Of a DNA stretch of 15,897 bases, positions 1-6,331 are shown one piece after another. The position numbers were made by a program, and so were the translations under genes. Within the stretch, counting starts at the first letter, position 1; every line of letters begins with the position of its first letter. The notes beneath the pieces were generated by a model. The model was not told the origin of the DNA. It did not search any database and saw only the letters and a list, made by a program, of their open reading frames with translations. Origin of the DNA: Anaerolineae bacterium. Its GTDB lineage: Bacteria > Chloroflexota > Anaerolineae > J102. The stretch is taken from contig WGCR01000514.1 in assembly GCA_015493675.1 (NCBI GenBank), positions 1-15,897 on the forward strand, given 5' to 3'.

Positions 1-2
1 AT

Positions 3-254
3 TTGCATGACGCGACAGGAAAATATCGGTTGGTCGTGGGCAGGGATGGACGGATTTACCTGCGCAGAACAAGCCTGGCCGCAAAACCTCAGGGAAAAAT
101 GATCCAGAAAGCGGGACGATCCTATGCCGTCCAAACTGAATCACTTTTCATCACGGACATCGCCACAATGCTGAATTCCGTCGATGAGTTCGACAAAGTG
201 CTATCCGAGATGATGACATTGGCCCGGCATTCACCTAAGGCCCGGCCGCGTTGA
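3..254 (+). CDS. Hypothetical protein, possibly the 3' part of a longer gene
   Basis: An open frame of about 83 codons ends in TGA 9 bases before the comEA-like gene. The only start codon near its beginning is a TTG two bases into the window, with no visible ribosome binding site, so the frame may be the C-terminal end of a gene that starts outside the window. The product is hydrophilic and basic. It has no signal peptide or membrane segment, and I do not recognise a domain. The middle reads like a short beta-rich stretch (KYRLVVGRDGRIYLRR) and the last 30 residues like a helix (SVDEFDKVLSEMMTLARH). It lies on the same strand as the following gene and could be co-transcribed with it. Function unknown. 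Confidence 0.45.
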   Translation: MHDATGKYRLVVGRDGRIYLRRTSLAAKPQGKMIQKAGRSYAVQTESLFITDIATMLNSVDEFDKVLSEMMTLARHSPKARPR

Positions 255-263
255 GAGGGAAAA

Positions 264-902
264 ATGTCTACTTTACGCCAACAGACGCCCGCCATCATCG
301 CAACATCTCTCTTCTGGATTGTTCTTTTTGTGGCTTATGCGCTTTTTGGTCAACGCCACCCCCAGGCCCAACCCATTGAGATCATCCCGCCCGAAACGCC
401 TGCAGTCGAGGATATTTGCCCCGAAACCGTTGTCGTCGAAACTCCCACGCCCGCGCCGCTCCGGGTTTATGTGAGTGGCGCAGTCCAATCAGCGGGCGTT
501 TATCGGCTGCCCCCCGACAGCCTGGTGGTGGACGCCATCGAACAGGCGGGCGGCGGCGCGGATAACGCCGATTTGGTAGCCATCAACCTGGCCCATCCCC
601 TGACGGATGGCGAGCAGATTTATGTGCCAACGCTGGATGAGGCCAGCGCCCCGCCCGCCCCCATCAGCCGCGGCGGGACCATCGCCGGGAGTCAGATTTC
701 AGACACCGGCGTCCCGGGCGGGCCTGTCGACCTAAATACGGCTACGCAGGAAGAGCTGGAGAGTCTGCCGGGCATCGGGCCCGCCATGGCCCAGCGCATT
801 ATCGAAGGCCGCCCCTATCAAACCATCGACGATCTATTGCAGGTCAAAGGCATCGGCGAGGCGAAACTGGAAAAGTTGCGTCCCCATGTCATTGTCAAAT
901 AG
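264..902 (+). CDS. comEA: ComEA-type membrane-anchored helix-hairpin-helix DNA-binding protein
   Basis: Likely receptor for double-stranded DNA at the outer face of the membrane in natural transformation, by analogy with ComEA. The 212-residue product has an N-terminal membrane anchor (about residues 10-28), then a Pro/Glu-rich linker. A SLBB-type domain follows at about 66-122 (RVYVSGAVQSAGVY, then GEQIYVP). A C-terminal tandem helix-hairpin-helix domain lies at about 154-212, opening with VDLNTATQEELESLPGIGP and holding a second hairpin VKGIGEAKLEKL. This anchor-SLBB-HhH order and length are typical of ComEA. The ATG follows a purine-rich GAGAGGGA about 4 bases upstream. No comEC or other competence gene is visible, so a DNA-uptake role rests on family knowledge. 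A general DNA-binding or repair-related HhH protein is the alternative. Confidence 0.85.
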   Translation: MSTLRQQTPAIIATSLFWIVLFVAYALFGQRHPQAQPIEIIPPETPAVEDICPETVVVETPTPAPLRVYVSGAVQSAGVYRLPPDSLVVDAIEQAGGGADNADLVAINLAHPLTDGEQIYVPTLDEASAPPAPISRGGTIAGSQISDTGVPGGPVDLNTATQEELESLPGIGPAMAQRIIEGRPYQTIDDLLQVKGIGEAKLEKLRPHVIVK

Positions 903-931
903 AGGCTCTTTTAGATTTCAAAGGGTTGCCT

Positions 932-1002
932 GCTTTTGGAGCTCCGGGAGGTGGACGAAAACCGCCTGGTCAAGCCAAAAGCTACCCGTCCACCTCCCGG
1001 AG
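932..1002. repeat. Two interleaved inverted repeats (pseudoknot-like order)
   Basis: A perfect 16-bp inverted repeat has arms CTCCGGGAGGTGGACG at 942-957 and its complement at 987-1002, separated by 29 bases. A second, shorter inverted repeat is interleaved with it: GCTTTTGG at 932-939 and CCAAAAGC at 975-982. The order A-B-A'-B' is that of an H-type pseudoknot if transcribed. No T-tract follows, so it is not a standard terminator. It lies 40-100 bases after the comEA-like stop codon. Confidence 0.6.
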
Positions 1003-1209
1003 GTCGGAATACCCCACAAAATCCGGTTGAACCCAAACAGAAAGCCCTGGGTGACTCCAGAACACAAAATCTGAAACCGCAGGCCGACGACGCGCCAAGA
1101 GCATCAAACATCACCCCGCTGTAACGATGAAATCGCCCATTTCAAGACGATTTGCTGTCAATAAGAACGTAACGTTTGACGTTTGAAACATGACGTGCAT
1201 CGGCGCACG

Positions 1210-1250
1210 AGGCCATGATTGTTTTGGCTGGCGTTTGCTTATCATGGCCT
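1210..1250. repeat. Stem-loop near the 3' end of cdsA
   Basis: A perfect 10-bp inverted repeat, AGGCCATGAT at 1210-1219 and ATCATGGCCT at 1241-1250, with a 21-base loop, sits about 20 bases beyond the cdsA stop codon. It could form an mRNA 3'-end hairpin. There is no T-run on either strand, so I do not call it a terminator. Confidence 0.4.
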
Positions 1251-1269
1251 GTATGGTTGTCATCCCGGC

Positions 1270-2064
1270 CTAGAATCCCAAGAACTGTGCGATCAGAAAG
1301 ACCACCGGGGCTGCAAAGATAAAGGAATCGATGCGATCGAAAAAGCCGCCATGCCCGGGAATCAGGTTGGAGGAATCCTTGGCGCCCGCCTGACGCTTGA
1401 ACAACGATTCACTGAGGTCCCCCAACGGCCCGACAATGCCGATGGCAACGCCCAGCAGCGCTCCCTGCCACCATGTGACGTCCGGCACAAAATAAGCCAT
1501 CAGGGCGGCAGCGATAGCGCCTGTGATCAATCCTCCAAAAAAGCCTTCCCAGGTCTTCTTGGGGCTGATGCGAGGCCAGAATTTATGCTTGCCAATAGCC
1601 CGGCCCGTAAAATAAGCGCCCGAATCCATCACCCACACCGTGATGGCGGTGAGGAGCAGCCACCACAGCCCGTCGGGACGATTACGCAGCAATGCCAGAA
1701 AACGCAGGGTCAGGCCCAGGTAAAATGCCCCTCCCAGGGTAATGAGCAGATCAGTGGGTGCGTTGGGACGGTTGAGAAATAAAGCCGTGACCAATCCAAT
1801 GAGAACGCTCACCACCAGAAATGCCTGCAATCGAATGGGATCCTGTGGCAGACCTCCCTCCAGCACCAGCAACGCGGCAACCGGGACCCCCAGCCACATG
1901 ATGGGATGAGCAAAATCGTTCATCCCCAACATGCGGAAAAGCTCCCAGGCAGTCACGCCAGCGTAAAAGGCGACAAAGACAGAAAACCACCATCCCCCCA
2001 ACCAGGCCAGCACCGCGACGACCGGGACGAGGACAATGGCGGAAATCACGCGTTGCTTGAGCAT
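1270..2064 (-). CDS. cdsA: Phosphatidate cytidylyltransferase (CDP-diglyceride synthase)
   Basis: Makes CDP-diacylglycerol from CTP and phosphatidic acid, the branch point of phospholipid synthesis, in the cytoplasmic membrane. The 264-residue protein is strongly hydrophobic with about seven or eight membrane segments. It carries the full CdsA signature near its C-terminus, about residues 220-246: SLFKRQAGAKDSSNLIPGHG, then GFFDRID. A second conserved stretch, VMDSGAYFTGRAIGKHKF, lies at about 145-162. Length fits the family. The ATG is preceded by GGAGAGG six bases upstream, which lies inside the end of uppS. Only three bases separate the two genes, so they are probably translationally coupled. 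It is the last gene of frr-uppS-cdsA. Confidence 0.96.
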   Translation of the reverse strand: MLKQRVISAIVLVPVVAVLAWLGGWWFSVFVAFYAGVTAWELFRMLGMNDFAHPIMWLGVPVAALLVLEGGLPQDPIRLQAFLVVSVLIGLVTALFLNRPNAPTDLLITLGGAFYLGLTLRFLALLRNRPDGLWWLLLTAITVWVMDSGAYFTGRAIGKHKFWPRISPKKTWEGFFGGLITGAIAAALMAYFVPDVTWWQGALLGVAIGIVGPLGDLSESLFKRQAGAKDSSNLIPGHGGFFDRIDSFIFAAPVVFLIAQFLGF

Positions 2065-2067
2065 GGC

Positions 2068-2832
2068 TTACCTCTCCGTATCTTTGATTTTTCCGAATCT
2101 GCGATCCCGGTGCTGAAACACAGCAACAGCCTTGCGCAGTTCCACCTCGTCGAAATCGGGCCAATAGGTGGGCGTGGAATAAAATTCGGCGTAAGCCGCC
2201 TGCCAGATGAGAAAATTGGAGAGCCGGAACTCGCCGCCGGTGCGAATGATGAGATCGGGATCGGGCAGATCGGGCGTGTAAAGATGCTGACTGACCATCT
2301 CCTCGGTGACATCCTCCGCCCGGACGCCTGCCTGCATGATGGCCTTGATGGCGTCTACGATCTCCGCCCGGCCCCCATAATTGAAAGCCACGTTGAGGGT
2401 GATAACGTCGTTCTGCCTGGTGCGCTCCACCGCTTCCGAGATTTCTGCCTGTAGCGATTCGGAGACGCCAGCGGTGCGGCCACTGTGCAGGATGCGCACG
2501 CCGCGAGCGTCCAGCTCATCCAGCTCATCGCGGATGCCCTGGCTGATAAGCCGCATCAGATGATTGACTTCATCCTTGGGACGGGCCCAATTCTCGGTGC
2601 TGAAAGCATACACCGTCAATGCCTTGATGCCGATCTCCACGGCTTCGATCAGCACCCGGCGGATATTTTTGGTGCCGGCGCGGTGTCCTGCGGCCCGGGG
2701 CATGCCCCGGGACCGCGCCCAGCGCCCGTTGCCATCCATGATGATGCCCACATGCACAGGGATCATCCCTTCGGGATTATAGACAGCGTCGGCTTCGGTT
2801 TCTTTAGGCGTGCGGCTGAAGATTCCAGACAT
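2068..2832 (-). CDS. uppS: Isoprenyl transferase (undecaprenyl diphosphate synthase type)
   Basis: Cis-prenyltransferase that extends farnesyl diphosphate with isopentenyl diphosphate to make the undecaprenyl carrier for cell-wall polymers. The 254-residue product has the family motifs in order: HVGIIMDGNGRWA at about 27-39 (catalytic Asp33), FSTENWARP at about 77-85, FNYGGRAEI at about 150-158, and the substrate-binding stretch DLIIRTGGEFRLSNFLIWQ at about 193-211 with AYAEFY after it. The usual TSGE is TGGE here, a mild change. The ATG has AGGGGT five bases upstream, overlapping the frr stop. It sits between frr and cdsA with 9-base and 3-base gaps, the common bacterial order. Confidence 0.96.
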   Translation of the reverse strand: MSGIFSRTPKETEADAVYNPEGMIPVHVGIIMDGNGRWARSRGMPRAAGHRAGTKNIRRVLIEAVEIGIKALTVYAFSTENWARPKDEVNHLMRLISQGIRDELDELDARGVRILHSGRTAGVSESLQAEISEAVERTRQNDVITLNVAFNYGGRAEIVDAIKAIMQAGVRAEDVTEEMVSQHLYTPDLPDPDLIIRTGGEFRLSNFLIWQAAYAEFYSTPTYWPDFDEVELRKAVAVFQHRDRRFGKIKDTER

Positions 2833-2841
2833 TGCAGACCC

Positions 2842-3402
2842 CTACACTTCCATAATCTCGGAGATTTTCTCTTCGCCGATCTTGTCGACGCGGTCGATAT
2901 ACTTATCGGTCAGCTTCTGAATCTCATCCATGCCGTCACGCAGATCATCCTCGGTGATCATGCTTTCTTTCTCAAAATCCCGTAGATCAGAGATGGCGTC
3001 CCGCCGCACGTTGCGAATCGCTACCCGGGCGTCCTCCACCCGTCGCTTGACTTGCCTGGCCAGATCTCGGCGACGCTCCTCGGTGAGCCGGGGGATAGTC
3101 AGCCGAATGATCTTGCCATCATTGGAAGGATTGATGCCCAGGTCTGAATTCAGGATCGCTTTTTCGATGGTGCGGATATCGCCCGGGCTGAAAGGCCGAA
3201 TAGCAATCGTGCGCGGTTCCGGCACAGTCACCACTGCCAACTGATTGATAGCCGTGGGCGTCCCGTAATAATCCACCTTCACATGATCCAGCAGTGCAGG
3301 CGAGGCCCGTCCGGTGCGGATGGCGGAAAGATCATAAATCAGCACCTTCACAGCGCCTTCCATGCGTTCTTTGGCTTCCTCTTTGACTTCGTTGATCATC
3401 AT
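2842..3402 (-). CDS. frr: Ribosome recycling factor
   Basis: Works with EF-G to split the post-termination ribosome complex. The 186-residue product matches the usual length (about 185) and has the RRF landmarks IRTGRASPALLD (about 28-39), TVPEPRTIAIRPF (about 59-71) and GINPSNDGKIIRLTIPRLTE (about 89-108), with a long helical C-terminal region rich in Arg, Asp and Glu. Two ATG codons are adjacent. AGGAG lies 4 bases from the first and 7 bases from the second, so translation may begin at 3399, giving 185 residues. It heads the tight frr-uppS-cdsA cluster. pyrH, usually its immediate upstream partner, is about 390 bp away behind its own terminator. Confidence 0.97.
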   Translation of the reverse strand: MMINEVKEEAKERMEGAVKVLIYDLSAIRTGRASPALLDHVKVDYYGTPTAINQLAVVTVPEPRTIAIRPFSPGDIRTIEKAILNSDLGINPSNDGKIIRLTIPRLTEERRRDLARQVKRRVEDARVAIRNVRRDAISDLRDFEKESMITEDDLRDGMDEIQKLTDKYIDRVDKIGEEKISEIMEV

Positions 3403-3737
3403 GGAACTCCTTTGGTAGACAGGTCTTACGTCATTACAGGCGGTTTGCAGCGGGCCTGATGTGGCCGCAAGTGAAAAGAAACATCATCGATATGGCAACA
3501 TCAGCCATCACGCCATTCATTAAACATTATCGGAAACAAGAAAGTCTCAGCTTACGTTTGGCGTCATGCTGTTGTCGACAAAGCTCAATGATTAATGAAC
3601 AATGATCAAAGGCTAAGTCAGCGTGGTTCTCACTTTGATCATCACTCATTAATCGTTGAGTTGAGCAGAAAAAGACAACCTTATGGCATACGTTAGCAGT
3701 TACCAATAATATCCTATTTTACAAGAGGTCGGGGTAA
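3403..3737. other. Gene-free region between pyrH and frr
   Basis: No credible gene lies here. It contains a long degenerate inverted repeat (listed separately) and must also hold the promoter for frr-uppS-cdsA if the pyrH terminator is efficient. I could not find a convincing -35/-10 pair on the minus strand. Confidence 0.5.
3526..3712. repeat. Long imperfect inverted repeat, MITE-like
   Basis: The inner arms are 28 bases each (3584-3611 and 3633-3660) and match at 24 of 28 positions when one is reverse-complemented, with a 21-base loop. Each arm carries CTCAA, GATTAATGA and ATGATCAAAG blocks. Pairing resumes further out with gaps: GTTGTC at 3571 against GACAAC at 3674; GCTTACGTTTG at 3550 against the complement of the stretch around 3686-3697; and ATTATCGGAAAC at 3526 against the complement of GTTACCAATAAT at 3699-3710 (10 of 12). 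The whole, about 185 bp, looks like a decayed palindromic element. The outer limits are uncertain. Confidence 0.5.
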
Positions 3738-3779
3738 AACAAAAAACGGGCCGAATGAATCATGTTCACTCGGCCCGTT
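3738..3779 (-). terminator. Rho-independent terminator of pyrH
   Basis: On the minus strand, AACGGGCCGAGTGA pairs with TCATTCGGCCCGTT (plus-strand arms 3766-3779 and 3745-3758; one G-T wobble) around a 7-base loop. The stem runs straight into TTTTTTG. It lies 17 bases past the pyrH stop codon. Confidence 0.9.
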
Positions 3780-3795
3780 CTGCTGTCATCGACCT

Positions 3796-4512
3796 CTATT
3801 CGCAAATCAGCGTCCCCACCGATTCGCCCGTAACCGTCCGCGTCAATGCCTGCTCCTGCCACAAATTGAGCACGATGATGGGCAAGTCATTGTCCATACA
3901 CAAGGTGATGGCCGTACTGTCCATGATCTTGAGGCGCTTGTTCACAGCATCGATATAAGAAAGCTGATCGTAGCGCTTGGCATGAGGATCCAGCTTGGGA
4001 TCGCCGTCGTAGACGCCATCCACCTTGGTGGCTTTGATCAGCACCTCTGCATCGATCTCCATGGCCCGCAGCGCCCCGGCCGTATCGGTGGTGAAATAAG
4101 GATTTCCTGTGCCCGCGCCCAAAATCACCACCCGGCCCTTCTCCAGATGCCGCACAGCCCGCCCGCGGATATATGGCTCCGCGATGGCCTTCATCTCAAT
4201 CGCGGTCTGCACGCGAGTGACGACGCCTGAGCGCTCCAGGGCGTCCTGCAAGGCCAGCGCATTCATCACCGTGGCCAGCATGCCCATGTGATCCGCCGTC
4301 GTGCGCTCCATGCCCAGAGCCAGGCCCTGAGCGCCGCGCCACAAGTTGCCGGCGCCGATCACAATAGCCACTTGCACGCCAAGATCATGAACATCCTTGA
4401 TCTTGCGAGCCAACACCTCCGCCTGGGCGGGATCAATGCCAAACCCCTGGGGGCCGGCCAGAGCCTCGCCCCCCAGTTTGAGCAAAATTCGACGATACTT
4501 TAACTCAGACAT
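3796..4512 (-). CDS. pyrH: UMP kinase (uridylate kinase)
   Basis: Phosphorylates UMP to UDP with ATP in de novo pyrimidine synthesis; a cytoplasmic homohexamer of the amino-acid-kinase fold. The 238-residue product has LLKLGGEALAG (about 10-20), VIGAGNLWRG (about 51-60, usually VVGGGNIFRG), TADHMGMLATVMNALALQ (about 72-89), GAGTGNPYFTTDTAGALRA (about 132-150) and the nucleotide-binding KATKVDGVYDGDPK (about 160-173). A longer frame begins at an ATG at 4518, but AAGG touches that codon while it sits six bases from the ATG at 4512, so 4512 is preferred. It is divergent from the importer operon and is followed by a strong terminator. Confidence 0.96.
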   Translation of the reverse strand: MSELKYRRILLKLGGEALAGPQGFGIDPAQAEVLARKIKDVHDLGVQVAIVIGAGNLWRGAQGLALGMERTTADHMGMLATVMNALALQDALERSGVVTRVQTAIEMKAIAEPYIRGRAVRHLEKGRVVILGAGTGNPYFTTDTAGALRAMEIDAEVLIKATKVDGVYDGDPKLDPHAKRYDQLSYIDAVNKRLKIMDSTAITLCMDNDLPIIVLNLWQEQALTRTVTGESVGTLICE

Positions 4513-4581
4513 GTTCATCCTTTCAGGAATCGTTTGGATAGCAAAAGAGGATTGTAACTATACAGGCATCCCGCACAATGC

Positions 4582-4676
4582 TTTGCCACGAAGGCGCGAA
4601 GGTTTAAGAAGACACGAAGAAAACCTTCTATTTTTCCCTTCGTGTCTTTGCGCCTTCGTGTCTTTGTGGTTTTTTG
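4582..4676. repeat. Palindromic intergenic repeat, copy 1 (CACGAAGG type)
   Basis: About 95 bp made of short CACGAAGGCGC / GACACGAAG units that recur inverted in the other half as CTTCGTGTC and GCGCCTTCGTG. Inner arms GACACGAAG (4611-4619) and CTTCGTGTC (4638-4646) are perfect. The outer arms GCCACGAAGG and the complement of GTCTTTGTGGT are approximate. It resembles, but is not the same as, the CACGCAAAG-type copies near 11646 and 15659. Confidence 0.7.
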
Positions 4677-4747
4677 CCTCGACATGAAAGGGTAGGTGTA
4701 CAGTTACGAAAATTTATCTTGTTCAGCATTTGCGCTCACTTTTGGGA

Positions 4748-4775
4748 TTGACAAAATCGCGAAAAATATGATAAT
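4748..4775 (+). promoter_or_regulatory. Sigma70-type promoter of the importer operon
   Basis: TTGACA at 4748-4753 is a perfect -35. GATAAT at 4770-4775 follows after a 16-base spacer (ATAATG at 4771 with 17 is an alternative). The predicted start lies about 90 bases upstream of the lipoprotein ATG, leaving a CT-rich leader. Confidence 0.65.
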
Positions 4776-4776
4776 G

Positions 4777-4791
4777 TCAATTGATAATTGA
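4777..4791. promoter_or_regulatory. Operator-like palindrome over the predicted transcription start
   Basis: TCAATTGATAATTGA is a perfect 6-bp inverted repeat around a 3-base centre, immediately after the -10 box. A second, overlapping dyad pairs ATTGACA (4747-4753, the -35) with TGTCAAT (4775-4781). Position suits a repressor or activator site. The protein that would bind is not known. Confidence 0.4.
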
Positions 4792-4875
4792 ATACACCTT
4801 ACATTTGCTTCTCTCTCACATCTCTCTATCGTTCCTTCCACCCCACCCGTTCAAGGACCAAAAGGAGTAATGACT

Positions 4876-6201
4876 ATGAAACAAGGTAGTTTCAAGATTC
4901 AGGGGATGCGCTGGCTGCGTCCTGTCGTGGCTGTTTTAGTGCTGTTATTGTTGACAATAGCGCTGGCTGCATGTTCTCAGCCCGCTGCCACCAAAGCGCC
5001 AGCGCCGGAACCGACAAAGGCAACGGAGGAGAAGAAAGCCGAGGAGCCGACCAAGGAGGCCGCTCAAGAGGAAAAACCTGTGACTCTGGCCATCGAGCAT
5101 TTTAGCATTATTGAGGGGACTACCTGGTCTGGGGCGCATGATCGAGCCGGGAAACGCATTGCCGAAAAATATCCCAACGTGACTTACATCTATCGTGAAG
5201 AAGTTGGGCCGGACAGCACGGTGCCATTCGCTGAAGAGCTCATTTCTGAGGGAGCGAACATCGTTGCAGGCAACGCCGAGTTTATGGGGCTGCCTCTCAA
5301 AGATATCGCCGATAAATATCCCGATGTCGTTTTTGCTTCGGTGATTGCCAGCGATCTCACCACCAAACCCAATTTTGTTCGCTACTTCCCCCGCCAGTAC
5401 CAGGCGCTTTATCTGGAAGGTCTGGTGGCTGCGGCGCTCACCAAGACTGGCAACATTGGCGTGGTTTCCGCCTTCCCTTCAGTGCAGGTCATTCGCCGTC
5501 AGGCGGGCTTCACCCTGGGCGTGCAGGACGGGGCCAAATTGTTGAACAAGAATGTGAATATCTACGTGAAATATGTTGGCGACTGGTACAATCCTTCGGA
5601 GGAAAGCGAGATCGCCAAGACGCTCATCGATCAGTATAAAGTGGATGTGCTCACCCAGCAGTCCGACTCCGGCTCACCGCTGGATGTGGCCGAAAAGGCG
5701 GGCATCTGGTATGTGGGCAAGGATATGGATATCGTGGGCGAGTATGGCTGGTCCAGCACCGATACGGTGGCGATTTCTTTCGACACCCGCTGGGAGGTCA
5801 TCTATGACGCCATGGTTCAGGCTTACATGAAGGGCGAACAGCCCGAACTCATCATGTATCCCGGCATGGAAAGCACGTTTACGATGGCCGATGGCACAGT
5901 TGAACCCACTGTTGACATCATGAACGATGGCAAAGTGGGCGTAGACGCCATCAGTCCCAAAGCCGATGTGCCGCAGGAGATCAAAGATCTGGTCGCCCAG
6001 CGGCGTGAGCAGATGATGAAAGGCGAATGGGATCCCTTCACCGCTCATGCTTTCATCAGCAATGGCACGGGCCTGGATCTGGAAGGAAATCCTGTCCCGG
6101 ACAAGGGAACGGAAGTCAAGCCTGCTGGCGAGGGCCCCACAGCGGACTGGCTGCTTTCTCAGTTCAACTTTGATCTGGAAGGCGTGACAATCCTTGAATA
6201 G
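4876..6201 (+). CDS. BMP-family substrate-binding lipoprotein of an ABC importer
   Basis: Extracytoplasmic solute receptor, lipid-anchored, that delivers its ligand to the ATPase and permeases encoded downstream. The 441-residue product has a lipoprotein signal peptide with hydrophobic core at about 15-31 and lipobox LAAC (Cys33), a charged Ala/Glu/Lys/Pro linker to about 67, then a BMP/PnrA-like periplasmic-binding fold. Landmarks are the GTTWSGAHDRAGKRIAEKYP start region, KYPDVVFASV (about 147-156), QYQALYLEGLVAAALTKTGNIG (about 174-195; quoted in part as the conserved YxxGxxA helix) and GDWYNPSEESEIAKTLIDQ (about 235-253). The usual DxSFN nucleoside motif is not seen. AAGGAG lies 8 bases before the ATG at 4876 but only 2 before the ATG at 4870, so 4876 is chosen. 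First gene of the operon; a purine nucleoside or related ligand is likely but unproven. Confidence 0.9.
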   Translation: MKQGSFKIQGMRWLRPVVAVLVLLLLTIALAACSQPAATKAPAPEPTKATEEKKAEEPTKEAAQEEKPVTLAIEHFSIIEGTTWSGAHDRAGKRIAEKYPNVTYIYREEVGPDSTVPFAEELISEGANIVAGNAEFMGLPLKDIADKYPDVVFASVIASDLTTKPNFVRYFPRQYQALYLEGLVAAALTKTGNIGVVSAFPSVQVIRRQAGFTLGVQDGAKLLNKNVNIYVKYVGDWYNPSEESEIAKTLIDQYKVDVLTQQSDSGSPLDVAEKAGIWYVGKDMDIVGEYGWSSTDTVAISFDTRWEVIYDAMVQAYMKGEQPELIMYPGMESTFTMADGTVEPTVDIMNDGKVGVDAISPKADVPQEIKDLVAQRREQMMKGEWDPFTAHAFISNGTGLDLEGNPVPDKGTEVKPAGEGPTADWLLSQFNFDLEGVTILE

Positions 6202-6240
6202 TATCCCGTCCAGGCAGGGTCAATCGTTCGTTGTAGTTGC

Positions 6241-6272
6241 CAGTGGGGTGAAGCGTGGTCTTCACCCCACTG
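6241..6272 (+). promoter_or_regulatory. Intercistronic hairpin after the binding-protein gene
   Basis: A perfect 13-bp stem (6241-6253, CAGTGGGGTGAAG, with 6260-6272) and 6-base loop lies 40 bases past the lipoprotein stop and 60 before the ATPase start. No T-tract follows, so it is probably an mRNA-stabilising or processing hairpin, not a full terminator. Confidence 0.65.
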
Positions 6273-6331
6273 ATTGCATGTAAAGAGACCACGGATGCGA
6301 CGCATTTTGACATAAGAAGACGAGGCAGCGC

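Larger units (their letters stand above)
903..1269. other. Gene-free convergent intergenic region
   Basis: This stretch lies between the 3' ends of the comEA-like gene and cdsA. Short open frames exist but have no ribosome binding sites, no recognisable domains and overlap each other. It holds two inverted repeats, listed separately, and short direct repetitions of GACGTTTGA around 1170-1190. I see no canonical terminator with a T-tract for either flanking gene. Confidence 0.6.
4513..4875. other. Divergent intergenic region between pyrH and the importer operon
   Basis: Holds a palindromic CACGAAGG-type repeat in its left half and the importer promoter in its right half (both listed). A possible minus-strand -10 for pyrH, TATAGT (plus-strand ACTATA at 4557-4562), has no convincing -35 partner. 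The stretch 4680-4740 is AT-rich with nothing recognisable. Confidence 0.5.

Noticed and set aside
936..1124. Small open frames in the comEA-cdsA intergenic region
   Set aside because: They span the inverted repeat, overlap each other in several frames and lack ribosome binding sites.
1219..1782. A 187-codon plus-strand open frame over the end of cdsA
   Set aside because: It is antisense to the CdsA signature region and its composition is not protein-like.
4582..4676. CRISPR array from the repeated CACGAAGG units
   Set aside because: Units are short, unevenly spaced, inverted and not separated by unique spacers; no cas genes are present.
4792..4875. Riboswitch in the leader of the importer operon
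   Set aside because: The leader is only about 90 bases, CT-rich and without visible paired elements or a terminator/antiterminator pair, so no known purine or other riboswitch core is recognisable.
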